This document shows positions 33,835 through 43,758 of a stretch of DNA of 64,000 nucleotides, piece after piece. The position numbers and the translations under genes were made by a program. This DNA comes from Desulfobotulus alkaliphilus (GTDB lineage Bacteria; Desulfobacterota; Desulfobacteria; Desulfobacterales; ASO4-4). Location of the stretch: the NCBI RefSeq assembly GCF_007830435.1, contig NZ_VLLC01000019.1, positions 1 to 64,000 of the forward strand, written 5' to 3'. Each line of letters opens with the position of its first letter. Within the stretch, counting starts at the first letter, position 1. Below the pieces are notes generated by a model. That model was not told the DNA's origin and did no database searches. It saw only the letters and a list, made by a program, of their open reading frames with translations.

Positions 33835-36810
33835 CTATTGAAGTCCCAGCTCCACCCGACCGGGCCTCAGGATATCATCGCCTGTTTTCAGGGGTCGGTC
33901 AGCTTCCCTGAAAAAGACCCGCTGTGCTTCAATTTTTTCATCCTCAAGGATATGGGATCTGACGGCCGCAGCCCTTTCCATGGCCAGGCGGTAAAGATCA
34001 GCGGTACGGATATTCGCCCCTTTCATCAAAAGCTCTTCCATTTCTTCCACGGCCAGCTCCCCTTCTTCACTGAACTCGGGATCTGCTTCCCCACGGACCG
34101 CCATGGCATCCTGATATAGCAATCTCAGATAATACTGTCTGGTTTCAGCATCCATATCAGAATCATCAGAAATCATACCCTCCGCCGACGCCCGCATACG
34201 GAGCCTTCTTTCCAGCTCCTGTTTTGCCAGAGCGCGGGTATCACTTTTTTCATCCGCATATCCAAGAATCTCCATCCTCAGTCCCGGTCTTTCATAAAGC
34301 AGCGTCCGGACGGACAGAAGCTTTCCAAGGGCTGTCTCATCCAGAACCGCCGTTCCGGGTTCAAATTCAATGTGCTGCATTTCCTCGCCACTGCCCACCA
34401 GGGATGCCACCAGAGAAAACGGTGAAGCTGCAGCCCGCACAATGAGATTCTGAAGGGTTCTCAGAACAAGCTTGCCCCAGGCAAATTCCGGATCATCGGT
34501 TCTTCCTGAGATGGGCAGGTCAATTTCTATTTTGCCATACCTATCCTTGAGAAGGGAGATGGCAAGTCCCACGGGCAGATTCATGGCATCGGGGCTGTCC
34601 ACCCTTCTTCCCAGAGTGAACTGATCTAAAAGAATATGGTTGTCTGCAAGAATATCACCCTCTTTAATGTGATATTTCACGTCAATATTCAACTTGCCCT
34701 TTTCAATGGCCCTGCCGATATATTTTCCCGTATACGAAGAAAAGGGAACCATCTCCAGATTAGCAAGGTTAAATTCCAGATCCACAAAAAGATTGTCACT
34801 CAGAGGATTCATGGTTCCTGTAACCTTCAGAGGGGCATACCCGTCAATCACCCCCTTTGCATGGACATCCGCAGCCCTGAAATCTTCGGATGTCAGGCCC
34901 GTAATGCGAAGATTCCCAAGATTCAGGCGGGTATCATAATGGGGCAGAACACTGCGATCCGTGAAACGAAAATCCGCATCATCCATTACAAAGGCACCGA
35001 TACGGACAGAAACGGCATCCCCTGCTTCATCGGGATTTTTTTCCTCTCCGATGACCCCTTTCGTTTTATCCTTCTCTTCCCTGATAAAGATATGATCAAG
35101 GTTCATACCACCGTCTTCCAGCACCGTAATGCGGGTGTCCAGACCCTTAAAGGCAATTTCATCCACATCCACACGCAATGGATGCATCTCCACCCGGATA
35201 CCCTTCACGGAAAAAGCTTCCCAGCCCAGAAAGGCATCCCCTGCCTGCGCATCCTCCGATGCAAAGCCAAGGATTGCCGCATCACCTCCAAGAGAAAGGG
35301 AAAATTCAGGGGCTTCCCCCATGTCAAAGGCGACACGAGTTTCTGCAGAAGCTAGGCCATCCAGGATCACCAGCCTAATATTTTCAGGAAGATAGGGCTG
35401 AAGCCAGGAAAGGGAAAAGTCGGACAGGCGAACATCACTCTCTACGGAAAAGGGCATCAGCGTCATCTCACCTTGCATGGCAAGCTGGGCCGTCCCATTC
35501 AGCCCGGCACTGAAATCAAAAACCGAAGCATGATCAGGGACCGTGGTAAAAGGAGAAACCTCAAGGCGCAGGGGATAAATATCCGTTAGCACAGCAGACT
35601 GGTTGGGCTTTCTGCCTCCGGCCTGCACTGCAGAATCCCTGAATTGCAGCCTGCCATCATCCAGAATAAAAGTGTCCACCTCCACCAGAAAGCCACTTTC
35701 ATCACTGATTTCATTATTTTTTTCATCTTCTGCAACCATCATTTCCGGAATAGATGTATCAGCTGCATCAACAGGAGCCGGTATCAGATCATTCAGGCTG
35801 ATGCTGCCATCTGCCCTGCGCTGAACAAAAAGTCCGGGGGACTGAATCAAAAATGTATCAATGTGCAGACGGTTTTCAAGAACTGGAGATGGGTTAAGAC
35901 TCAACTCCAGCCGGGGCAACATGAAAATATCTTCACCTGCCTTATCCATAACATGTAAATCCGAAAGAATCAGATCCCCCTGCACCTCCACTACCGGGTT
36001 TTCCTCCATACGAAAGGACACTTGCCCCGTCAGATCCAGAGTGCCTTTTTCAAGCATAAATCTCACCTGATCCTCTGGAAGATATGTCGCATACATGGGA
36101 AGGGACAGACCGGACACTCCAAGTTCCACAAGGGTTTCCATGGTGTCTTTAAAGGGCTTTGTCCACACATTAACGGAGATCTGGGCCCCATCCAGAGCAA
36201 AATTTAGGGCAGGCTCTGAAAAACTGTCCCTGTGGTGCTCTGTATTGGAAATCAGGGGCAGATGCCAGTTTATGGGATCAAGGCGATGCGTTTTGTCCGC
36301 AGGAAGATCTCTGTATTCAATACTTCCATCTACAATCCTGATATCCTGCACGGTAAAGTTAAAGGGGCTGGATGGTTCTTCAGAATCTGTTTTTTCAGCT
36401 TCTGCATCCACAGGGGAAACACTTTGAATGCCCTCAATAATATCTGAAAAATTAAATGTCATATCCGAAAAACGAGCCAGATGAATTTCCGGCTTTTCCA
36501 GTTCCAAAGCCTTTAAAATCAGGCTTCGCTGAATCAGGGAGAGGATTTCCGCATTGGCATAAAAGCGCTCAAAGGAAACAAAAGGATCAGTCCCGTCTTC
36601 TTCTTTGATCTCAAATTTCCGCACCGTGACAGAGAGGGTAAAGGGATTCACACGAATCTGCTCAATGCTAACGGCCCGACCCAGAAGCTGAGATAATCGG
36701 TCCGGCACCATGTGGGTCAGCACCATGGAAAGCCCAAAAAATACACCCGGAAACCACAAAACTATGCAGAATGCTGTAACAATTAAAGAATTCCTGATTA
36801 CCCCTTTCAT
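33835..36810 (-). CDS. Large AsmA-like/DUF748 envelope protein
   Basis: A 991-residue protein with one N-terminal membrane helix (about 9-33) and a long periplasmic part rich in short beta repeats (D.F.L.[DN]..L.[FL].D), as in the AsmA/DUF748 group now linked to lipid transport between membranes. The C-terminal 200 residues include a segment resembling an OmpA-like domain (IEFEPGTAVLDETALGKL, then LGYADEKSD). No gene partners are adjacent. The domain call is from composition and pattern, so substrate and pathway remain open. Confidence 0.8.
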   Translation of the reverse strand: MKGVIRNSLIVTAFCIVLWFPGVFFGLSMVLTHMVPDRLSQLLGRAVSIEQIRVNPFTLSVTVRKFEIKEEDGTDPFVSFERFYANAEILSLIQRSLILKALELEKPEIHLARFSDMTFNFSDIIEGIQSVSPVDAEAEKTDSEEPSSPFNFTVQDIRIVDGSIEYRDLPADKTHRLDPINWHLPLISNTEHHRDSFSEPALNFALDGAQISVNVWTKPFKDTMETLVELGVSGLSLPMYATYLPEDQVRFMLEKGTLDLTGQVSFRMEENPVVEVQGDLILSDLHVMDKAGEDIFMLPRLELSLNPSPVLENRLHIDTFLIQSPGLFVQRRADGSISLNDLIPAPVDAADTSIPEMMVAEDEKNNEISDESGFLVEVDTFILDDGRLQFRDSAVQAGGRKPNQSAVLTDIYPLRLEVSPFTTVPDHASVFDFSAGLNGTAQLAMQGEMTLMPFSVESDVRLSDFSLSWLQPYLPENIRLVILDGLASAETRVAFDMGEAPEFSLSLGGDAAILGFASEDAQAGDAFLGWEAFSVKGIRVEMHPLRVDVDEIAFKGLDTRITVLEDGGMNLDHIFIREEKDKTKGVIGEEKNPDEAGDAVSVRIGAFVMDDADFRFTDRSVLPHYDTRLNLGNLRITGLTSEDFRAADVHAKGVIDGYAPLKVTGTMNPLSDNLFVDLEFNLANLEMVPFSSYTGKYIGRAIEKGKLNIDVKYHIKEGDILADNHILLDQFTLGRRVDSPDAMNLPVGLAISLLKDRYGKIEIDLPISGRTDDPEFAWGKLVLRTLQNLIVRAAASPFSLVASLVGSGEEMQHIEFEPGTAVLDETALGKLLSVRTLLYERPGLRMEILGYADEKSDTRALAKQELERRLRMRASAEGMISDDSDMDAETRQYYLRLLYQDAMAVRGEADPEFSEEGELAVEEMEELLMKGANIRTADLYRLAMERAAAVRSHILEDEKIEAQRVFFREADRPLKTGDDILRPGRVELGLQ

Positions 36811-36987
36811 TCACCCATCCTCCATCAGCAATATATACATTTGGAATCAGTACATTTCATCTGCAAAAAAAACCAGACCATGGCGCAGTCTTTCCAAACT
36901 GGATCAATCTGAGTAAATCTTTAAATTTTTATCATTAAAACCATATAATAATATAACTGATATCCTCAGGATAAAAAATCAATTTCA

Positions 36988-37184
36988 GTAACTGTTCAAC
37001 ATCATCTTCACTGACTAAGAACCATAACTGCCATGCAGATGCACAGGCTCCCAGACTATTTGCCCGTGACGCAATCCGAAACGATTGCAACGTCACTTGC
37101 AAATAGCCAAGGTGCCTTGCAATGGTACGAAAATACTGAAATTACAATACCTGAATTACATAATAAAATGTGCTGAACGGTTAT
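36988..37184. mobile_element. MITE copy D, short form with target duplication
   Basis: A 197-bp palindromic element upstream of the alanine-racemase-like gene. Ends are GTAACTGTTCAAC on the left and, inverted, ATAACCGTTCAGCAC on the right. The flanks CAATTTCA and CAATATCA agree at 7 of 8 positions. It contains neither N1 nor N2, so its centre TATTTGCCCGTGACGCAATC joined to GATTGCAACGTCACTTGC shows the basic hairpin. The surrounding DNA from 36811 to 37406 is AT-rich and otherwise empty, apart from a possible isolated element end (GTAGTTGTTCAGCAG) near 37350. Confidence 0.82.
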
Positions 37185-37406
37185 CAATATCACATCTTAT
37201 CATAGATCAAAAAAACCTGACATTTTTTATGGTCTATGGATGATGGCATCAGAGCTTAAATTTATTTCTTGTATGAACCCTTTTAAAGCTGATAGAGATT
37301 TCAAAGTTTTTTGTTTGTCTCAGTTTTAAATTATTATTTAATTTTTTGGGTAGTTGTTCAGCAGATACTTCAGTTTCCCCCTTCTGTACCCTGAGGCTGA
37401 AAATTT

Positions 37407-38537
37407 ATGACACCTTTGGCTGCCAGAATAAATCTGGAAACCTTAAAAAAAAACATCGCTCTGGTTCGAAGCCATTTACCCGATACCATCAAGATCATGG
37501 GCGTTGTCAAATGCAACGCCTATGGTCATGGTCTGTCTCAGATATCAAAGATCATGGCCGAAGCAGGCCTTCACTCTCTGGTGGTTTCAGGACTTGATGA
37601 GGGAATAAGCCTCAGAAAATCCGGCATAAACTGCCCGGTACTGGCGCTGAACGATCCCCTTTACCCCAGCCCCAGCCATGCCCTTGAATACGATCTCAGC
37701 CTCACGGTGGCGGACGCTGATTTTGCCCTGAAACTTGCAGCGCATAAGCCGGACCCTGACCAGAAATTCAGGGTTCATATCAAGGTGGATACGGGCCTTG
37801 GCCGGTTTGGGTTTTCCCCTGATCAGGCTGAAGAGATCATGAACACGCTGGATCGCATCCCCCATATTCAGGTAGACGGAATTTACAGCCATCTGGCCTG
37901 CTCCTTTCAAGACGATGCCAGAAGCAACGCATTTACAGAAAAACAGTTCCGGATTTTTGACGACCTGCTTGACAGACTGGAAGATTCAAACCTGATGCCG
38001 GACATGGTTCATCTGGGTAGCTCCACAGGACTGCTTGGTTTTCCGGACAGGGTCTGCAGCGGTAGACTGAATGCACTGCGCATTGGCACCCTCTTTTACG
38101 GATATGCAGAAAGAGTGCATGAATGGGAAAGAGAGCCGACTCCCATAGCACATATCTCAACCAGAATAATTCAGATCAGGGATGTGCAGCAAAATGCCTG
38201 CATTGGCTACCACGGTTCCCATCAGATGCAAAATGACGGAAGGGTAGCAGTCATTCACTGTGGTTTTGATCAGGGCCTTCACAGCCTGCTGCCCGGAAAA
38301 CTGCTCCCTGCCGTACATGGAATAAAGTGCCCCCTCATTGGCAGGCCTGCTCTGACCCAAAGCATGCTGGATGTCAGCGATGTATCTGAAGCAGTGCCAG
38401 GCAACAAAGTCATCCTTGCAGGTCCTGACATCAATTTGTTTCAGGCAGCCCGGAGTGCTGACAGAGGAATCTGGGAGGTGCTTTTACCACTTCTTAAGAA
38501 TGCTGAAAAAACATATCATAACGGAACGTCCCTGTGA
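37407..38537 (+). CDS. Alanine-racemase-like fold-type III PLP enzyme, divergent
   Basis: PLP-dependent amino-acid racemase of 376 residues. The cofactor lysine motif is VVKCNAYGHG, and IGYHGSH contains the counterpart of the second catalytic residue, tyrosine. Other signatures are eroded: the usual GYADG reads GFDQG, and the segment that normally holds the conserved Met-Asp reads GRPALTQSMLDV. The substrate may therefore not be alanine. The next gene starts four bases before its stop, so it is coupled to the sensor-transporter fusion. An ordinary housekeeping Alr remains possible. Confidence 0.8.
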   Translation: MTPLAARINLETLKKNIALVRSHLPDTIKIMGVVKCNAYGHGLSQISKIMAEAGLHSLVVSGLDEGISLRKSGINCPVLALNDPLYPSPSHALEYDLSLTVADADFALKLAAHKPDPDQKFRVHIKVDTGLGRFGFSPDQAEEIMNTLDRIPHIQVDGIYSHLACSFQDDARSNAFTEKQFRIFDDLLDRLEDSNLMPDMVHLGSSTGLLGFPDRVCSGRLNALRIGTLFYGYAERVHEWEREPTPIAHISTRIIQIRDVQQNACIGYHGSHQMQNDGRVAVIHCGFDQGLHSLLPGKLLPAVHGIKCPLIGRPALTQSMLDVSDVSEAVPGNKVILAGPDINLFQAARSADRGIWEVLLPLLKNAEKTYHNGTSL

Positions 38538-40939
38538 GAAAAAATCAGAGCATCATCATCCTGTCCATCATTATTCTTTTTTTCTCCCTGTCTTTCATGG
38601 TAGTTCTGGTCTCCAACTCCTTTGAAAAGATCTTTGTTTCCTCGGAACTTGCCGGATACGCAGTGCCACAAAAAGATTTTAAGAGAAAAATTGAAGCCGC
38701 CCTTCGTTTTGGAAAATCTTTAGACAACCTTATCGGCATTGAAAAGGAAATGGCTGGCTATGCAGCCATGTACCATACCTTATCCAACATAGAGATCTAT
38801 GATCTACACCATAATCAAATCTACAGCATCAGTCCCCTGTCCGAAAGCCACCCTGCCTCAACCAAAATACAGGGTAAAAGAATTGAATCCCCTGATCCAT
38901 CCATGCAAATTTTAGAAACCAGTGATGCTTATCTGATAATTTTACCCCTGAACGGACCTGCAGAAACATGGACGGGAACAGCAGCAACTACCGGCTCCAT
39001 GGCTGGCAATCTGGTATTTTCATTCCACAAGCATGAGATAAAAGCCGAAGTCCGGGATTTCTGGGGAAAAAGGATGATACTGGGCGCAATAATTGCGACT
39101 CTGGCAGGGGGTTTTCTCTTCATCCTCCTTGCAAGGATTCCGGAACTTAACGGCAAGGACCTGCACAAAATAATATTTTTCAGAGTTCTTACAGTGATTG
39201 TTCTCACCCAGGCTGCTTTCGCAGGCATCAGCGTATATCAATTCCACAGAGACCACGTTCAGTTGAATAAAGAAAAAATTCAGGCCCAGCTCCACCTACT
39301 CAAATCTACCATGGAGCGTATCCTTGCATCCGGGATTGCTCTGGACAGAATCAGCCGCATGGATGACTATCTCATGGAAGTGATTGAAACCAACCCTGAA
39401 ATTGACTCCCTGAAAATTCTGGACAACGCCGGAAATATTCAGGCCTATGCTTCAAAACATGTCCTGCAGGATATTTCCTCACAAGAAAACGGCAAATTGC
39501 AGGAGGATCTGTGGGTCACAGTACCCCTTATAAGAACCAGCGACAACTCGGTTCTGGGAGAAATCCGGGCGGTTCTGGACAAATCATCCATGAGAAAACT
39601 TATCAGAAAGCTGCTTTTAGACTCCCTGACCATTGCCCTCATTGCATCCCTGCTCATCGTAGAACAGATATACTTTATGATATCCCACATCCGAAGAAAA
39701 AAAAGAAATCCCAGCAAACCCCATACAGACCAGGATGTTCTGGATAATCTAATGCTGGCAAGGTTCGCTGCTTTTCTTTTTTTACTGGCATTTGCCATGC
39801 CGGTGTCCTTCGTACCTCTGCAGATGCTTGAACTGTACACGCCAATTCCGGGATTACCAAAAAATATAATCCTGGGCCTGCCCATTTCCCTGGAAATGCT
39901 CTGCGCTTTGGGAGCATCACTTCTTGCGGGTGCCATGGCGGACAGACTTGACTGGCGTACGCCTTTTGTCTGCGGAATACTGATGACATCCACTGGATTG
40001 TTTTTCAGTGCCATGGCCGATAATGGCATTACGTTTATACTGGCAAGGGGAGTATGCGGACTGGGTTACGGGCTTTCCTGGATGGCTCTGCAGAGTTTTC
40101 TCTTTACCAATTGCAGCCCCACCACAAGGGCCAGAGGCAGCTCCCATTTTGTAGCAGGAATTTTTTCCGGACATATCTGCGGTACTGCTCTGGGTGCCAT
40201 ACTGGCTGAACGCACGGGCTATCCTCCGGTCTTTCTGGTGGGAATGCTTGTCGCTCTGGCATCCCTCGTATTCTTCCTGGTTTTCATGCGGAACTTTAAA
40301 GGACAGGCTACTCCGCTCCCTTCGGAAGTTGCAGTAAGTGGCACTTCCCTACTTAGTTTTATATCCGACCGGAATGTATTTGCCCTGATTTTTTTCTGCA
40401 TTATCCCCTTTTCCATCTGTCAGGTGGGCCTTCTGTTTTTTGCCACACCGCTTTACCTGAACGGGCTGGGCATGAGTCAGTCTGATATAGGCAGGGTTCT
40501 TATGATCTATGGTCTCTCCGTTGTTTATCTGGCGCCCCAGATAAGTAAAATCGTGGACAGCAGAGAAAACAAAAAACCTTTCATTGTGGCCGGAGGACTC
40601 CTTGGAGGATTAGGGCTCAGCCTGCTCTATATTCATCAGGGTTTTCTGGTGATCGTAATAGCCATCTTTCTTCTTGGTCTGGCCAGCAGCATCGGCAGTT
40701 CTGCCCAGACAGCCTTTGCCTTAAAACTCAAATCAACCGAAGAGTTCGGAATGGGTAAAGCCATGGCCATTCAGCGGGCAGCGGACAAGCTGGGACAGAT
40801 GCTTGGTCCCCTGGCACTGGGCGCACTCATGTCCGGAGTATCAATCTCCCAGGGACTGGTAGTTCTTGGGTTTGGCTATATGCTCCTTTCCATTCTGTTT
40901 CTTTTTATGGCAAAGGAAGACTTACAGGACAAAAGATGA
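38534..40939 (+). CDS. MFS transporter with two N-terminal periplasmic sensor-like domains
   Basis: An 801-residue membrane protein with unusual layout: helix at about 5-27, a periplasmic domain (28-178), helices at about 180-201 and 213-236, a second periplasmic domain (237-368), a helix at about 370-395, and then a full 12-helix MFS unit (408-798). The periplasmic domains have Cache-like lines (IEIYDLHHNQIYSI; SLKILDNAGNIQAYA). The MFS part has a partial GAMADRLDWRTP loop motif. Four-base overlaps join it to the genes on both sides. It probably senses an extracellular compound and exports or imports a related one. Confidence 0.78.
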   Translation: MRKNQSIIILSIIILFFSLSFMVVLVSNSFEKIFVSSELAGYAVPQKDFKRKIEAALRFGKSLDNLIGIEKEMAGYAAMYHTLSNIEIYDLHHNQIYSISPLSESHPASTKIQGKRIESPDPSMQILETSDAYLIILPLNGPAETWTGTAATTGSMAGNLVFSFHKHEIKAEVRDFWGKRMILGAIIATLAGGFLFILLARIPELNGKDLHKIIFFRVLTVIVLTQAAFAGISVYQFHRDHVQLNKEKIQAQLHLLKSTMERILASGIALDRISRMDDYLMEVIETNPEIDSLKILDNAGNIQAYASKHVLQDISSQENGKLQEDLWVTVPLIRTSDNSVLGEIRAVLDKSSMRKLIRKLLLDSLTIALIASLLIVEQIYFMISHIRRKKRNPSKPHTDQDVLDNLMLARFAAFLFLLAFAMPVSFVPLQMLELYTPIPGLPKNIILGLPISLEMLCALGASLLAGAMADRLDWRTPFVCGILMTSTGLFFSAMADNGITFILARGVCGLGYGLSWMALQSFLFTNCSPTTRARGSSHFVAGIFSGHICGTALGAILAERTGYPPVFLVGMLVALASLVFFLVFMRNFKGQATPLPSEVAVSGTSLLSFISDRNVFALIFFCIIPFSICQVGLLFFATPLYLNGLGMSQSDIGRVLMIYGLSVVYLAPQISKIVDSRENKKPFIVAGGLLGGLGLSLLYIHQGFLVIVIAIFLLGLASSIGSSAQTAFALKLKSTEEFGMGKAMAIQRAADKLGQMLGPLALGALMSGVSISQGLVVLGFGYMLLSILFLFMAKEDLQDKR

Positions 40940-42441
40940 CCATAGGCGAATCCACTGTTTTTCCTTGCATTGGTGTTGAGCTTGAAATGCCCACAGCCCA
41001 TATCCAGACTGGCCAGACCCATCCTGTGGGTCCGTTTTTCCGCAATCTGCAACAGATCAGAGAATTAAGGGGACAAAAGGGAGAAGTGCTTACATATCAT
41101 GGCAGGGACTACGGGCTGACGTGTGATCAGGGTCTGCACTCCATTGACAATGGTTTCAACAACCTTGAGAGCTCCCTTGGACCTGTCAGGCAGGAAAAAG
41201 ACAGTTTGAATCAGCTTCAGAGCCTGATAAATCTGGAACTTAAGGATATTTCCGCAGCCCTGGAGCAGGAAAACGCCATGGTCATAAACTTCAGCGAGCA
41301 TCCTGATGTCAAAATAAACCAGACATTTTACAGCTCTGTGCGGGCACCTCGCTCCATTTATGAGTATCAGACGGCTTACCGCAGATGGAACCACATGGCC
41401 GGATTCGATGCCAAGGCACAAAACAGCCCAAGCACTGAAACAGATCTTGGGGATGCCGTAACAGGACTGAATTGTCTTCTGGGTCTTGCACCAGCCTTTA
41501 TAGCCCTCTATGCCAACAGCCCCTTTGAGGCTGGCAGAATTACGGGTTTCAAGGAAAACAGACTTACCATCTGGCCAAGGCAAATGGATTGCTCCAGAAT
41601 GCAGGGAGACAGAAAGCTGCACATGACTCCTGCCAAACCCTTTGACAACCTGGCCGACTACCTGAAATGGATGTTCGGACCCGGAACCAGCATGTGGTTT
41701 ATTTCAGAAACCGACAGCCTCAAAAACCCTGTGGATATGTATCTCATTCCATCTGATCCACCCCTTCTTGATTTTCTCAAATCCGGGCCATGTCAGGGAG
41801 TATCTTTTTTCAGGAAAACCGAAAAAAGAATTATTCCGGATATCAGGCATCTGGTTGATCATCAGTTCACCCAATACACAGACTGCAGGATACGTTACGG
41901 TCTTAACGGCAAAGGACCAGATCCGGGCAAATTCATGGAAATTCTGAACAGCAGTCCAGATAAGCTGGAAGAATTTTTAGCTCCCTTTATCTGTTTCTGC
42001 TATCTCGAAGGACGGGCTGCCGGGGCCAACTACCCGGACAGAGAACTGACCGGGCTTAATAAATCCAGTATTTCAAGTTCCCTTGTCATCTCACCATCTG
42101 CACTGCAATACGGGCTGATGAGAAACCTTAAACAGACTGCCATACTCATGGAAAAATATCGTTGGACAGATCTTCTGGGTTTGCGTAACGAAGCTGTAAA
42201 AAACGCACTGGACGGCGAATATAATGGAGTCAAAGTCAAAGATCTTTGCATGAATGTTGTGGAGACAGCTGCCCAAGGGCTTGATCTTGAGCATCAATGG
42301 ATGCTGGATTATCCTCTTTGGGTATTGCAAACCGGAAAAACCGGCGCAGACCGTGCCCTGGATCGCCTGAGCCATATGAGCGGATCTCTCAGGGAAAGAA
42401 TAGGGAAACTGATTCTTGAAAGAAGAGCTGTCCCGATCTGA
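40936..42441 (+). CDS. GCS2-family (glutamate-cysteine-ligase-like) carboxylate-amine ligase
   Basis: ATP-dependent ligase of 501 residues. The family is recognised by the opening GVELEMP (Glu-Leu-Glu metal-binding strand), DNGFNNLESSLGP, and the block GLAPAFIALYANSPFEAG typical of GCS2. Such enzymes join the gamma-carboxyl of glutamate, or a similar acid, to an amine such as cysteine. Acceptor specificity cannot be read from the sequence. It is the third gene of a tightly overlapping operon with a racemase-like enzyme and a transporter, which argues against a simple glutathione role. Confidence 0.78.
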   Translation: MTIGESTVFPCIGVELEMPTAHIQTGQTHPVGPFFRNLQQIRELRGQKGEVLTYHGRDYGLTCDQGLHSIDNGFNNLESSLGPVRQEKDSLNQLQSLINLELKDISAALEQENAMVINFSEHPDVKINQTFYSSVRAPRSIYEYQTAYRRWNHMAGFDAKAQNSPSTETDLGDAVTGLNCLLGLAPAFIALYANSPFEAGRITGFKENRLTIWPRQMDCSRMQGDRKLHMTPAKPFDNLADYLKWMFGPGTSMWFISETDSLKNPVDMYLIPSDPPLLDFLKSGPCQGVSFFRKTEKRIIPDIRHLVDHQFTQYTDCRIRYGLNGKGPDPGKFMEILNSSPDKLEEFLAPFICFCYLEGRAAGANYPDRELTGLNKSSISSSLVISPSALQYGLMRNLKQTAILMEKYRWTDLLGLRNEAVKNALDGEYNGVKVKDLCMNVVETAAQGLDLEHQWMLDYPLWVLQTGKTGADRALDRLSHMSGSLRERIGKLILERRAVPI

Positions 42442-42521
42442 GCCCTTATCAAACAAAAACCATAATGCATGGTAAACCAAGGCATGCAAAGCAACTTTTA
42501 ACTACTCAGAAAATATAAGAA

Positions 42522-43676
42522 TCACTGCTTACCAACCTCAGCTTTATGATCATATATTTCATCGGCTGCAACCAGAACATCAAAGGGCGGGTCGAATCCT
42601 ATGGTTTCAGCTGTTTTCAAATTGATGGCAATTTTTGATGGCGCTGCCCACCTCTGCTCAAGGCTTCCAGGTTTAGCTCCATTGAATATTTTCGCAATTG
42701 TCTCGGCATGAAACCTGCCTACATAGGCAAAACCGGCATGGGCGATACTCAGAAGGGCACCGTGTTTTACAAACTCAGATCCCGGCATGGCAAAGGTAGC
42801 TACTTCATTTTTAAATAATGGATTTAAAAGGTTGGACAGATTATCCAGATTTTCACCACGATGGACAGTGATATACATGGCCTCCACCTGAGGTGCCAGC
42901 TCTGTATAACATGCAAGGGCCTCCCGGTTAGCCTGCTCCAGACTAATATCACTGTTTCGGGCATGGCAGATTTTCAATTCAAATCCTCGCTCCCTTGCCA
43001 CTTGTTCGGCATCAGCAACAGCAGCAAAGGTCCGGCCTTCAAGACTATCCTCAAAAACTATACCCATGGTCCTGAAACGGATAATATCATGGAAGAGACG
43101 TAACTGACGTACATATCTGTCAGGTTCAATCTTTGCGTGCAGATGTTTGAATCCGGAGTTATCAGCGCTTTTAATTATTCCCGATCCCAAAGGATCGCTG
43201 GTGGAAGCCACCACAGTGGGAATGGAATGCTCATCATTGGCCAGATCCAGCCCCGCCCAGGTTCCCATGGCCAGAATCAGATCCAGATCCTTCTTTTTAT
43301 TAAGCCGTTCAAGCAGATCCTGTTTTGTCCGGACACGCTGATCAGCCTTAAATTCCGATGTATAAAATGCATCCCTGACAAATTCCATATAGTCTGACTG
43401 GGCATTTTCAGCCAGCCACTGCCAGGCCTCTCTGTGATCCGGATTGTATGTTTCCGGCAGGTCCATGGATTTTATCCAGCCCAGCTCCATCAGTCCCTGC
43501 ACGGTCCTGAAAAAAATAATCTGATAGTCAGGATACATCCCGCCTTCCAGATAGCCTATACGCCATTTTTCACCGTTTTTTGTCACAGGAGTTAGGGGAT
43601 ACTGCCCCGCCCATGATTCCGGGATAAAAAACACAAGCGTTACAAGAATCAGAATCGTTGATTTGATAAAGTGCAT
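42522..43676 (-). CDS. Periplasmic substrate-binding protein, ABC_sub_bind-like
   Basis: A 384-residue exported protein with a signal peptide (about residues 1-24, ending SWAG). The fold pattern is that of the type I periplasmic-binding family PF04392-like proteins: IPTVVASTSDPLGSG, then RFRTMGIVFEDSLEGRTF and a late VGRFHAETIAKIFNG. No permease or ATPase gene is nearby, so it may serve as an independent ligand carrier or a sensor partner. The start at 43676 follows GAGGTGG. It is downstream of the dapF-like gene on the same strand and converges on the GCS2-like gene. Confidence 0.78.
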   Translation of the reverse strand: MHFIKSTILILVTLVFFIPESWAGQYPLTPVTKNGEKWRIGYLEGGMYPDYQIIFFRTVQGLMELGWIKSMDLPETYNPDHREAWQWLAENAQSDYMEFVRDAFYTSEFKADQRVRTKQDLLERLNKKKDLDLILAMGTWAGLDLANDEHSIPTVVASTSDPLGSGIIKSADNSGFKHLHAKIEPDRYVRQLRLFHDIIRFRTMGIVFEDSLEGRTFAAVADAEQVARERGFELKICHARNSDISLEQANREALACYTELAPQVEAMYITVHRGENLDNLSNLLNPLFKNEVATFAMPGSEFVKHGALLSIAHAGFAYVGRFHAETIAKIFNGAKPGSLEQRWAAPSKIAINLKTAETIGFDPPFDVLVAADEIYDHKAEVGKQ

Positions 43677-43758
43677 AACCACCTCAATAAAGATTAGATA
43701 CATTTTTTTGATGGACAAACAAAAAATCCCTGAATAACTTCTGCATACCTGCCATTTG

